Of a stretch of DNA of 26,481 nucleotides, positions 1-7,334 are shown one piece after another; positions within the stretch are counted from its first letter, which is position 1, and each line of letters starts with the position of its first letter. The notes beneath the pieces are model-generated. The model saw only the letters and a list, made by a program, of their open reading frames with translations, made no database searches and was not told where the DNA came from. Source of the DNA: Austwickia sp039812465 (GTDB taxonomy: Bacteria; Actinomycetota; Actinomycetes; Actinomycetales; Dermatophilaceae); NCBI GenBank assembly GCA_039812465.1, contig JBDIAS010000032.1, forward strand, positions 1-26,481, read 5' to 3'. A program made the translations under genes and the position numbers.

Positions 1-99
1 TCGATGGGAGACAACTCTGTCTTAGGAGACGCCGTGGGCTCTGACATTGTTCCCGAAGGGCGCCCCTCTTCGCAGGAATCGGACACCCTGACGTCGTAG
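1..99 (+). CDS. possible 3' end of an unrecognised gene entering from the left
   Basis: The frame is open from base 1 to a TAG at 97-99, giving 32 residues. The visible tail is acidic and polar, ending ESDTLTS. It has an in-frame ATG at 4 and a GTG at 34; the GTG lies four bases after AGGAGA. It could therefore be the tail of a larger plus-strand gene or a 21-residue small protein starting at 34. I recognise no family. The frame contains a TTA codon, which is rare in such GC-rich DNA. A chance open frame of this length cannot be excluded. Confidence 0.3.
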   Translation, partial: SMGDNSVLGDAVGSDIVPEGRPSSQESDTLTS

Positions 100-124
100 A
101 CCTGACGACGTACACCTGCTGTCG

Positions 125-198
125 TGCCCCCGACGGGAGTCGAACCCGCACGTCGGCCATTTTAAGTGGCGTGCCTCTGCCGGTTGGGCCACGGGGGC
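125..198 (-). tRNA. tRNA with UAA anticodon (Leu), short variable arm
   Basis: The minus strand folds into a cloverleaf. The 7-bp acceptor GCCCCCG/CGGGGGC is perfect, the T arm has loop TTCGACT, and the anticodon loop CTTAAAA carries UAA at 162-164. The base after the acceptor (125) reads A on the minus strand, the discriminator expected for leucine; CCA is not encoded. The D stem has only three clear pairs and the outermost anticodon-stem pair is C-C. The variable region has 5 bases, whereas bacterial tRNA-Leu normally has a long type II variable arm of about 15 bases. The tRNA assignment is firm. The charged amino acid is inferred from the anticodon only. Confidence 0.85.
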
Positions 199-272
199 AG
201 CACCAGGCTAGCCGCCGAGCCGGTGACCGTGGAGATTCCCGTCCTGACGGGGCGATCGCCGCGACGACCGCG

Positions 273-440
273 TCACTCGCCGACGGGCCAGTGGCGTAGG
301 TCGAGTTCGGGCATGGGAAAGTCGTTCGGATTGCCGGTGGCCAGCGGTGCGCCCGCGAGGAGACTCGTCGCCGCGATGAGGGCATCCGCCTGGGATAGGG
401 TCACGCCTCGTCCGCTGCGCCAAGCCCCGCTCGCCGTCGG
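273..440 (-). pseudogene. VapC-like PIN-domain toxin, C-terminal remnant
   Basis: The frame following the uracil-DNA glycosylase stop codon (441-443) stays open for 55 codons to a TGA at 273-275. It encodes ...VTLSQADALIAAT..., then LATGNPNDF and a terminal HWPVGE. This is the end of a PIN-domain toxin of the VapC family: the conserved Asp of the ADALIAAT helix, the TGNxxDF motif carrying the last acidic residues, and the usual short tail. The N-terminal half, with the first catalytic Asp, is missing, and there is no start codon or ribosome site of its own. No antitoxin is visible nearby. It is therefore a truncated remnant unless it is translated by read-through from the upstream gene, with which it is in frame. 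Confidence 0.75.
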
Positions 441-1277
441 TCAGCCAGCCTCGCCCAGAGCAGCGACGATCGCGGCGTCCAGCATCGGCTCCGTGAGCTT
501 GCCGGTGAACGTGTTCTGCTGGCTCACGTGGTAGCTCGCCACCACTCGCACGGGCTTCCCGTCGGGCGTGACCGTGGCCGCGACCGCGCCGTGGCCGAAC
601 CGGGCCGCGCCGGCCCGAGGCACCTGCCAGTCGTTGCCGCGCAGCGCCGCCAGGGTCGCCGACCAGCCGAGCTGGCCGAGCGCGAGGATGCCGACCAGAT
701 ACGGCGCGCACAGGGTGAGCTCGCGGTCCAGCCACGGCGCGCACGTGCGGCGCTCCTCGACCGTCGGCTTGTTCGCGGGCGGGGCGCACCGCACCGGCGC
801 CGTGATGCGCGCCCCGCGCAGCGCCAGGCCGTCGCCGGCGTGCTCGCTGCTCGGCCGCGTCGCGAGGCCGAAGCGGTGCAGCGCCGCGTAGAGGAAGTCC
901 CCGCTGCGGTCGCCGGTGAACATGCGGCCGGTCCGGTTGGCGCCGTGCGCCGCGGGCGCGAGCCCGACGATCAGCAGCCGCGGCGCGTCGTCGCCGAAGG
1001 AGGGGACGGGACGCCCCCAGTACGGTTCGTCCGCGTAGGCCCTTCGCTTGGTGGCCGCCACGTCATGGCGCCACGCGACCAGCCGCGGGCAGGCCGCGCA
1101 CACGCTGGAACGGGCCTGCAGCGTGGTCTCATCCGGCGAGGACGCGGCGAGCTCCACCACGTCCGCCGCCGTGCGGGCCGCCGGGGTGTCGGTCGCGGCG
1201 GGGTCACCGGGCCAGCCGGTCCCGGGCGGCACCGGGGAGTCGTACGGGATCCCGGTGATCGGGTGCGGCAGCCTCAC
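441..1277 (-). CDS. uracil-DNA glycosylase, family 5 (UdgB-type)
   Basis: This 278-residue enzyme of the iron-sulfur uracil-DNA glycosylase superfamily removes uracil and some other deaminated bases from DNA to start base-excision repair. Visible marks are the N-terminal LPHPITG...SPVPPGTGWP segment typical of actinobacterial members, CxxC at residues 60-63 plus two later cysteines (VRCAPP and RTCAPW) that together would bind a [4Fe-4S] cluster, the active-site stretch GLAPAAHGANRTGRMFTGD, and the C-terminal SYHVSQQNTFTGK motif. The GTG at 1275-1277 is chosen because the conserved N-terminus begins there; the frame upstream is Arg-rich and unlike the family. No strong ribosome site is visible. 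The stop codon is followed in frame by the VapC remnant. The gene stands alone on the minus strand, upstream of the tRNA. Confidence 0.9.
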   Translation of the reverse strand: MRLPHPITGIPYDSPVPPGTGWPGDPAATDTPAARTAADVVELAASSPDETTLQARSSVCAACPRLVAWRHDVAATKRRAYADEPYWGRPVPSFGDDAPRLLIVGLAPAAHGANRTGRMFTGDRSGDFLYAALHRFGLATRPSSEHAGDGLALRGARITAPVRCAPPANKPTVEERRTCAPWLDRELTLCAPYLVGILALGQLGWSATLAALRGNDWQVPRAGAARFGHGAVAATVTPDGKPVRVVASYHVSQQNTFTGKLTEPMLDAAIVAALGEAG

Positions 1278-1304
1278 CGACCCATCATGTCTCGCCCGGC
1301 GCGA

Positions 1305-1400
1305 CCCCCGACAACCGGCGCCGCCCCGAACAACTCGGCGCCGCCCCCGAACAACTCGGCGCCGCCCCCGACAACTCGGCGCGACCCCCGACCACTCCGC
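1305..1400. repeat. short tandem repeat, about 21-bp period
   Basis: About four degenerate units containing CGAACAACTCGGCGCCGCC start near 1310, 1328, 1349 and 1370, with spacings of 18, 21 and 21 bp, plus a decayed copy near 1390. They lie in the roughly 270-bp divergent intergenic region just upstream of the uracil-DNA glycosylase start. I see no coding sense and no clear hairpin. Confidence 0.75.
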
Positions 1401-1496
1401 GGGACCCAGCGCCGCCAGGTCACATCGTGCGGTGCCGGCGAATCGATGCTTCGCTGGGAAGGGTCCGCGCCCGCCGCGCGGGATCCCGGCATGGAA

Positions 1497-1540
1497 GTGC
1501 CTCTCTGGAAGAGCTGGCATGACGTGCCTCTATGGAAGAG
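1497..1540 (+). promoter_or_regulatory. direct repeats upstream of the FMN-binding protein gene
   Basis: The 17-bp motif GTGCCTCT(C/A)TGGAAGAG occurs at 1498-1513 and 1524-1540, 26 bp apart, and a third partial echo (CATGACGTACG) runs into the start codon at 1552. The second copy includes GGAAGAG, which may serve as the ribosome site. Paired direct repeats directly before a single-gene unit suggest an operator or a local duplication; no known regulator box is recognised. Confidence 0.4.
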
Positions 1541-1551
1541 ACGGTGTCCTC

Positions 1552-2079
1552 ATGACGTACGACTCCCTCGACCGCAATCCCGACCACCCCGCCTCCCCCG
1601 CCGACCCCGCAGCCGCCACCAAGGCCGTCGAACTCCTCCGGAAGGCGCGGCTCGTCATGCTCACGACGGTCTCTGCCGGCGGCGAGCTGCAATCGCGGCC
1701 CATGACGATTCAGCAGGTCGAGGACGACGGCGACCTCTGGTTCTTCCTCGGAGCCAGCTCCAAGCAGGCGCGGGCCATCGAAGCGGACCCACGCGTCAAC
1801 GTGGCGATCGGTCACACCGATTGGTGGTTGTCCGTGAGCGGACGCGGGCAGCTCATCCGGGATCGCGCCAAGACCGACGAGCTGTGGAACCGCGAGGTCG
1901 ACGCGTGGTTCTCCGGCGGGAAGGACGACCCCGACGTCGCCCTGCTGCGGGTCGAGACCACGTCCGCCGAGTACTGGGACTCCCCGGGCGGCGGCCGGGT
2001 CTCGTCGCTGTTCTCCTTCGTGAAGGCGAAGGTGACCGGCGGACGCATGGAGGGGGAGAACGCAGCGACGACGCTCTGA
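1552..2079 (+). CDS. pyridoxamine 5'-phosphate oxidase-fold protein (general stress protein 26-like)
   Basis: This 175-residue protein has the split-barrel flavin-binding fold. The pattern RLVMLTTV, then SRPMTIQQVEDDGDLWFF, then DPRVNVAIGH..WLSVSGRG matches the general stress protein 26 group, which bind FMN or related deazaflavin cofactors; the substrate is unknown. The later EVDAWFSGGKDDPDVALLRV and AEYWDSP segments are typical of this subgroup. The ATG at 1552 is preferred because homology starts soon after and GGAAGAG lies 12-14 bp upstream; the frame is open further upstream, but that part is low-complexity. The gene is the only complete plus-strand gene in the left 18 kb and is convergent with the ppx operon. 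It is probably its own transcription unit. Confidence 0.85.
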   Translation: MTYDSLDRNPDHPASPADPAAATKAVELLRKARLVMLTTVSAGGELQSRPMTIQQVEDDGDLWFFLGASSKQARAIEADPRVNVAIGHTDWWLSVSGRGQLIRDRAKTDELWNREVDAWFSGGKDDPDVALLRVETTSAEYWDSPGGGRVSSLFSFVKAKVTGGRMEGENAATTL

Positions 2080-2135
2080 CCGCGTCGATCGTCGGTCGCG
2101 CCTGAGGCGGCCTGCCCGAGAGAGGCGGCCGGCGG

Positions 2136-2176
2136 CCGGGAACTGCCCCGGAGCGACCGGGAACTGCTCCGGCGCG
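2136..2176. repeat. 21-bp direct repeat in the convergent intergenic region
   Basis: CCGGGAACTGC(C/T)CCGG(A/C)GCG occurs at 2136-2155 and 2157-2176. Each copy can form a small CCGG...CCGG hairpin. It lies between the convergent FMN-binding protein gene and ppx, just before the 52-bp repeat array. It could contribute to termination, but no perfect long stem is present. Confidence 0.5.
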
Positions 2177-2214
2177 GCCGGGGTCTGGACCCGGTCACGA
2201 ACCTGCGCCGACGC

Positions 2215-2422
2215 GTACGTTTCCCGCCCACGGGCGGAAAATGACGCGACCGACCTGGGGTTTCACGTACGTTTCCCGCCCACGGGCGACAGATGACGCG
2301 GTCGGCCTGCGGTTTCGTGTACATTTCCCGCCCACGGGCGACAAGTGACGCGGCCGGCCTGCGGCTTCGTGGACGGTTCCCGCCCACGGGCGACAGACGA
2401 CGGCGCTGGCCGTCCCTGCGGT
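2215..2422 (-). repeat. 52-bp tandem repeat array, four units (family A)
   Basis: Four units begin at 2215, 2267, 2319 and 2371, an exact 52-bp period. The shared core on the plus strand is TTCCCGCCCACGGGCG, preceded by GTACG and followed by GA-GACGCG and a (C/G)CCTG(C/G)GG(T/C)TTC stretch. On the minus strand the core reads CCGCCCGTGGGCGGGAAACG, an almost perfect palindrome CCGCCC-N2-GGGCGG. The last unit reaches the ppx stop codon at 2422. The same family recurs at 4866-5017 in the opposite orientation. Between cores the sequence is conserved rather than unique, so this is not a CRISPR. It may be a hairpin-forming 3' element or a protein-binding array. Confidence 0.9.
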
Positions 2423-3420
2423 CACCGGCCGTCGGCGAGCCCCTGGGCAATCCCGTCGAGCAGGTCATGGACGCTGGTCACCACCGGGACCTCGCCAGCG
2501 GCCATCCGTACGCGCTCCACGATCGTGGCCCAGATCAGCGCGCCCGCGGCCATCACGTCGACCCGGCCCGGGTGCACGTACGGTAGCGAGGCCAGCTCAT
2601 GGCGCGACATCGCAGCGAGCGACGCGCACGCGTCGAGAGTCTGGGCGCAGGTGAGCTGCGCGAGATGGACCCGAGCGTCGGCGTACGAATCCAAGGCCAG
2701 CGCATGCGCCGTGAGGGTCGTCACCGTGCCGGCCAGACCCACCAGGGTCCGTACGCCGCTCAACCCCACCGCGGCCTCGACTCGGTCGAGCGCCACGTGC
2801 GTGGCCGCGCGGAGCGCCATCGCCTCGGCCGGGGTCGGCGGGTCCGCGCGCAGGTGCCGCTCGGTCATCCGTACGCACCCGACGTCGACCGAGATCGCTT
2901 GGCGCATCGTCCTGGCCCCGCGGACGAACTCGGTCGACCCGCCGCCGAGGTCCACGACCAGGTACTCGCCGCCGAACCCGGCCGCGGCCACCGCCGCCGT
3001 CGCGCCGCGGAACGACAGCGCGGCCTCCTCCCGCCCGCTGATCACCTCGGGCGCGACGCCCCACCCCTCGAAGCAGGCCCGCACGCCGTCGACGAACTCG
3101 CCGGCGTTGCGCGCATCCCGCGAGGCGGAGGTGGCGACGTACCGGATCGCCTCGACGTCCGACTCCTCGCAGACCCGGGCGTACTCCGCGCTCACCGCGA
3201 GCGCCCGCTCCAACGCCTCCGGCGCGATCCGCCCGGTGACGTCGACGCCCTGTCCCAGCCGTACGATCTCGCTTCGCCGCACGACATCCCGGAGAGGCGC
3301 ACCTTCACGCCGGGCACCGTCACGCCGGGCACCATCACGCCGCGTGCCGCCGACCGGGGCCTCCGCGATCAACAGGCGCAGCGAGTTCGTGCCGCAGTCG
3401 ATGGCCGCGACGCGTCTCAC
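2422..3420 (-). CDS. ppx: Ppx/GppA phosphatase family protein (exopolyphosphatase or ppGpp-related)
   Basis: This 332-residue enzyme has the actin-like ATPase fold shared by exopolyphosphatases and pppGpp phosphohydrolases. Phosphate-loop motifs are visible: AAIDCGTNSLRLLIAE at the N-terminus, VATSASRDARN, SGREEAALSFRGA, the VVDLGGGSTEF loop, and GLAGTVTTL. The single-domain length matches the shorter actinobacterial Ppx form. The start is a GTG at 3418-3420 overlapping the DUF501 stop codon (GTGA), so translation is probably coupled. Near residues 25-40 there is an Arg-rich insertion made of three RRDGA-like repeats, encoded by a 15-bp tandem repeat (3299-3348) that falls between conserved strands. 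It is the last gene of the ftsB-DUF501-ppx operon. Confidence 0.92.
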   Translation of the reverse strand: MRRVAAIDCGTNSLRLLIAEAPVGGTRRDGARRDGARREGAPLRDVVRRSEIVRLGQGVDVTGRIAPEALERALAVSAEYARVCEESDVEAIRYVATSASRDARNAGEFVDGVRACFEGWGVAPEVISGREEAALSFRGATAAVAAAGFGGEYLVVDLGGGSTEFVRGARTMRQAISVDVGCVRMTERHLRADPPTPAEAMALRAATHVALDRVEAAVGLSGVRTLVGLAGTVTTLTAHALALDSYADARVHLAQLTCAQTLDACASLAAMSRHELASLPYVHPGRVDVMAAGALIWATIVERVRMAAGEVPVVTSVHDLLDGIAQGLADGR

Positions 3421-4052
3421 GCGCGCCCCGGATCGTGCGGTGTGGGCAGTGCCTCGGGATCGCCGGGCGCGTGAGCGTCGCCCCGGGCACTGAAATCACC
3501 CGGCGCATCTGCGTCGCCCGGCGCCTGTGGATGGTCCGGCGCGTGGGCGTCGCGCGTGCAGGGCCCGGCGGCCCACCACTCCGGGAGCATCGCCAGTGCC
3601 TCGTCGCCGAGCGGGTTCACGCCCGGGCCGGCGGCCAGAGAGTGCGCGACCAGCACGTGCAGGCACTTGACCCGGCCGGGCATGCCGCCGGCGCTCACGC
3701 CGTCGAGTTCGGGCACGTCCCCGAGCGTGGCCCGGCGGGCTAGGTAGTCGCGGTGGGCGGATTCGTACGCGTCCGCCAGCGCCGGGTCGGTGGCGAGTCG
3801 GTCGGTCATCTCGCGCATCAGGCCCGTGCCCTCGAGCGTGGAGATCGCGCCGGTCAGACGCGGGCAAGTGGCGTAGAACGTCGTCGGGAACGGCGTACCG
3901 TCGTCCAGGCGCGGCCGCGTGGCGAGCACGTCGGGCAGCCCGCAGGCGCACCGATGCGCGACGCCCACGACTCCCCGGACCGGGCGGCCGAGTTGGGCGG
4001 CGCAGGCCTCGAGGTCCGCCTGCGAGGCGGGCGGGTAGACCGCGTGCGTCAC
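3417..4052 (-). CDS. DUF501 family protein
   Basis: This 211-residue protein belongs to the DUF501 family, found next to ftsB and ppx in most actinobacteria; its biochemical role is unknown. Conserved parts include the RPVRGVVGVAHRCACGLPDV segment with its paired cysteines, the PTTFYATCPRL motif, and MPGRVKCLHVLVAHSLAAGPGVNPLGDE with a Cys-His pair that could bind metal. After about residue 165 the tail is a low-complexity run of A/H-P-G-D repeats (APGDA, APGDF, APGDP) not needed by the family and partly repetitive in DNA. The GTG start at 4050-4052 overlaps the ftsB stop codon, and the stop overlaps the ppx start, indicating one coupled operon. Confidence 0.9.
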   Translation of the reverse strand: MTHAVYPPASQADLEACAAQLGRPVRGVVGVAHRCACGLPDVLATRPRLDDGTPFPTTFYATCPRLTGAISTLEGTGLMREMTDRLATDPALADAYESAHRDYLARRATLGDVPELDGVSAGGMPGRVKCLHVLVAHSLAAGPGVNPLGDEALAMLPEWWAAGPCTRDAHAPDHPQAPGDADAPGDFSARGDAHAPGDPEALPTPHDPGRA

Positions 4053-4765
4053 CGGGCGCCCTCCCGCGCCTGCCCGACTGATCCGCCGGGGCTCGGCGCG
4101 CCCGTCGGCTCACCGGACGGGTCGGTTCGCGCGGGCGGTCCGCCCCGGCGCCCGTCGATGGTCGTCGTCCCCCGGTCGAGGCCGTCGGTCAGCACGATCG
4201 AGTTCCACATCTGCCCGTACCAGGGCCGCTGCTCGTCCTCGACGCCCGTCACCACCGAGCCGATGACCGTGCCGGCCTCCGTACGGGCGACCTGGTCGGC
4301 GCCCAGGATCGTGTACGACACCTCGCCGGGGCGCACGAACTTCAGCCGGTCGCGGGCTTGCTGCTCAACGTACGCGTCGTCCGTCCAGCGGCGTTTCTCG
4401 TCCTCGAGCGCCCGGACGTGGTCCTGCGCGGCGCTCACGTCCTGGCGAAGGCTCTCCAGCTGTCGGCGCTGGTCCACCCAGGACCGGAAGGTCGGGACGA
4501 GCATCAGCGCGAGCAGCAGGACGACCGCGCCGAGGATCGCCAGCCGGCGGGTCGACGCCTTGGCCCGCAAGAACGGTTCGGCGAAGCGACGAGCCGGCTC
4601 GGTCCGCCGCAGGATCGGCGCCTCGCTGCGCAGTGCGCCGGCCGGTCGCCGGCTCTCCGGGCGTCCCCGCGCCCCGGCCGGGCGACCCGGCGCCGCAGGT
4701 CGCGCGCCCGCGCTGCGTCGGGCCTGCCCGTTCGCGCCACCGCCGCGCCGCTCTCGACCCGCCAC
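4049..4765 (-). CDS. ftsB: FtsB/DivIC family cell-division protein
   Basis: This is a bitopic septum protein of the FtsB/DivIC type, about 238 residues. A long basic, Ala/Arg/Gly-rich cytoplasmic N-terminus (about 70 residues) is followed by one membrane segment (LAILGAVVLLLALMLVP), a coiled coil (roughly residues 95-125, RRQLESLRQDVSAAQDHVRAL), and the conserved YVEQQARDRLKFVRPGE motif that contacts the FtsQ/FtsL partners in this family. A Pro/Gly-rich extracellular tail follows. I chose the GTG at 4763-4765 because GAGAGG sits six bases upstream; an in-frame GTG two codons earlier would leave no spacing. It is the first gene of a three-gene operon after eno, the normal actinobacterial order. 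Confidence 0.9.
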   Translation of the reverse strand: MAGRERRGGGANGQARRSAGARPAAPGRPAGARGRPESRRPAGALRSEAPILRRTEPARRFAEPFLRAKASTRRLAILGAVVLLLALMLVPTFRSWVDQRRQLESLRQDVSAAQDHVRALEDEKRRWTDDAYVEQQARDRLKFVRPGEVSYTILGADQVARTEAGTVIGSVVTGVEDEQRPWYGQMWNSIVLTDGLDRGTTTIDGRRGGPPARTDPSGEPTGAPSPGGSVGQAREGAR

Positions 4766-4865
4766 GGGCACCCTCTCGCTCGTCGGGCCCGCGCGCGGCG
4801 GGCTCGTTCCAGCCTCTCACCTCGAGAGGTGGTCTCCGCCGAGGCCGGGCCTCGTGTCAACCCTC

Positions 4866-5017
4866 ACCTGCCGCCACTTGCCGCCCGTGGGCGGCAAACG
4901 TACGCGTCCGCGCAGGTACGCCCCGCCAGATCCTGCCCGTGGGCGGCAAACGTACGCGTCCGCGCAGGTCCCAGCCGCCACGTGCCGCCCGTGGGCGGGA
5001 AACGCACGCGCACGGCA
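4866..5017 (+). repeat. 52-bp tandem repeat array, three units (family A, opposite orientation)
   Basis: The core GCCCGTGGGCGG starts at 4883, 4935 and 4987, exactly 52 bp apart. Each core is followed by (C/G)(A)AACG(T/C)ACGCG and, in the first two units, by TCCGCGCAGGT. The reverse complement of the array at 2215-2422 carries the same core and the same ACGTACGCGTC-GCGCAGGT continuation, so both loci belong to one family in opposite orientation. This array fills most of the 320 bp between the ftsB start and the eno stop codon. No gene is visible in this stretch. Confidence 0.9.
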
Positions 5018-5018
5018 G

Positions 5019-5056
5019 CGAGCCGCCCAGCCGACGTGCGTCGACTGGGCGGCTCG
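5019..5056 (-). terminator. rho-independent type hairpin downstream of eno
   Basis: A perfect 12-bp inverted repeat (CGAGCCGCCCAG at 5019-5030 and its complement at 5045-5056) encloses a second 4-bp stem (CGAC/GTCG) with loop GTGC. It starts 30 bp past the eno stop codon in the direction of transcription. There is no U-tract, as is common for terminators of GC-rich actinobacteria. Confidence 0.75.
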
Positions 5057-5085
5057 AGTCCCGCACGGGGCGAACCCGCGAAGCC

Positions 5086-6375
<1,290 letters not shown>

Positions 6376-6412
6376 TAATAAGCTCCTCATCACAGTTGGT
6401 CTGGCCCGCGAA

Positions 6413-6426
6413 GGTCAGTCCTGACC
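6413..6426 (-). promoter_or_regulatory. palindrome in the eno leader
   Basis: GGTCAG-TC-CTGACC is a perfect inverted repeat about 38 bp upstream of the eno start. A second pair (TCTGG at 6400-6404 and CCAGA, overlapping the right arm) could form a competing fold. It could be an operator or a leader hairpin. No regulator is recognised. Confidence 0.35.
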
Positions 6427-6556
6427 AGAGCAGGTACGTACGGGGGCGAGCCTATCGCCTGGGGTCCGCCCGCTCGGGTGCTGCGCACAGACCCTCTCTC
6501 GCCGTCCGCCGCGCATCGGATCGGTGTTCATCGGGCATCACAGCGGCGTTGGCCCG

Positions 6557-6588
6557 CCGTTCGACGCGCGTCCACGCACGTCGAACGG
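6557..6588 (-). terminator. possible terminator hairpin after the TetR gene
   Basis: A perfect 10-bp inverted repeat (CCGTTCGACG and its complement) with a 12-base loop begins about 33 bp past the stop codon of the TetR-family gene, in the right place to end the ABC exporter operon. The rest of 6376-6620 shows no gene. Confidence 0.45.
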
Positions 6589-6620
6589 GCACGCGCATCC
6601 ACCCGGCGTCGGCGCACCGG

Positions 6621-7334
6621 CTACACCTCGCCGTCAAGGATTCGCTGGAGCAACGGCGCCCAGCGGCGCTCCACGACGCTGCGCGGCAGGGAAGCGATCG
6701 GCTCGATGCGCAGCACGTACCGCGTCAGGAACAGGCCACCCGTCGTCGACTCGACCATCGCTACGCGGACGGCCCGTTCCTCGGCGCCCAACTCCGCCAA
6801 CACTTCCTCCGCCGCCCGCGCAATCGCTCGCCCGATGAGGTCAGCGAACGCGCGGAACAGTCGCGGTTCGCGGACGGCGACGACGACGAGGCCAGCGCCG
6901 AGCGGCGATTCCCACAGCGGCAGCGAGGTGCGCAGGATGCGCAAGCCCGCGCCCGACCGGCCACCCGTCGCGATCTGGCGTACGAGCGCCCGCGGGTCGT
7001 AACCAATCCGCGCAGCCTGCAGGAAGAGTGTCGCTTTATCAGGGAAGTAGTGCCGCACCAGGGCGGGATCGACCCCTGCCTGGCGCGCCACGGCCCGCAC
7101 GGACGTGCGCTCGTACCCCTCCTCGGCGAAACGCCGGTACGCGGCCCGCAGGATCTCCGTCCGGGTATCGGGCTTCCCTTCCCGGCGACCGCGACGGCGC
7201 GCGATCCGCCCTGCCCGGTCGTCGCGGGCCGACCCTGCCCGATCGTCGCGGGCCGACCCTGCCCGGTCGTCCGAGACCGCCCCGGACTCCCCGTGGGACG
7301 CACACACGTCGCCGTGCCCGCCGGGGGCGCTCAC
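6621..7334 (-). CDS. TetR family transcriptional regulator
   Basis: This 237-residue protein has a TetR-type helix-turn-helix: TRTEILRAAYRRFAEEGYER, then TSVRAVARQAGVDPALVRHYF with the recognition helix, then PDKATLFLQAA. The C-terminal ligand domain resembles the TetR_C family of exporter regulators (RAIARAAEEVLAEL...VAMVESTTGGLFLTRYVL). It is likely to repress its own operon in response to a substrate of the adjacent exporter (inference). The GTG at 7332-7334 overlaps the permease stop codon (GTGA). Before the DNA-binding domain there are about 45 charged residues containing three DDRAGSAR repeats, encoded by a 24-bp tandem repeat at 7210-7281. This is an unusual N-terminal extension. Confidence 0.9.
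   Translation of the reverse strand: MSAPGGHGDVCASHGESGAVSDDRAGSARDDRAGSARDDRAGRIARRRGRREGKPDTRTEILRAAYRRFAEEGYERTSVRAVARQAGVDPALVRHYFPDKATLFLQAARIGYDPRALVRQIATGGRSGAGLRILRTSLPLWESPLGAGLVVVAVREPRLFRAFADLIGRAIARAAEEVLAELGAEERAVRVAMVESTTGGLFLTRYVLRIEPIASLPRSVVERRWAPLLQRILDGEV
7210..7281. repeat. 24-bp tandem repeat, three units, inside the TetR gene
   Basis: Units CCTGCCCG(G/A)TCGTCGCGGG... start at 7210, 7234 and 7258 and encode DDRAGSAR repeats. The period is a multiple of three, so the frame is kept. Near identity of the units suggests recent slippage expansion. Confidence 0.8.

Noticed and set aside
441..443. UGA after the glycosylase as a selenocysteine or programmed read-through codon
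   Set aside because: No downstream SECIS-like hairpin was recognised, the tail lacks the PIN N-terminus, and the parallel case behind mnhE has UAG. A deletion scar is simpler.
2215..2422. CRISPR array: palindromic repeats with a regular 52-bp period
   Set aside because: The sequences between the cores are conserved from unit to unit instead of unique, and no cas genes are present.
6376..6620. Small gene between eno and the TetR gene
   Set aside because: Short open frames exist on both strands but none has a ribosome site plus recognisable protein features; only leader and terminator-like structures were supported.
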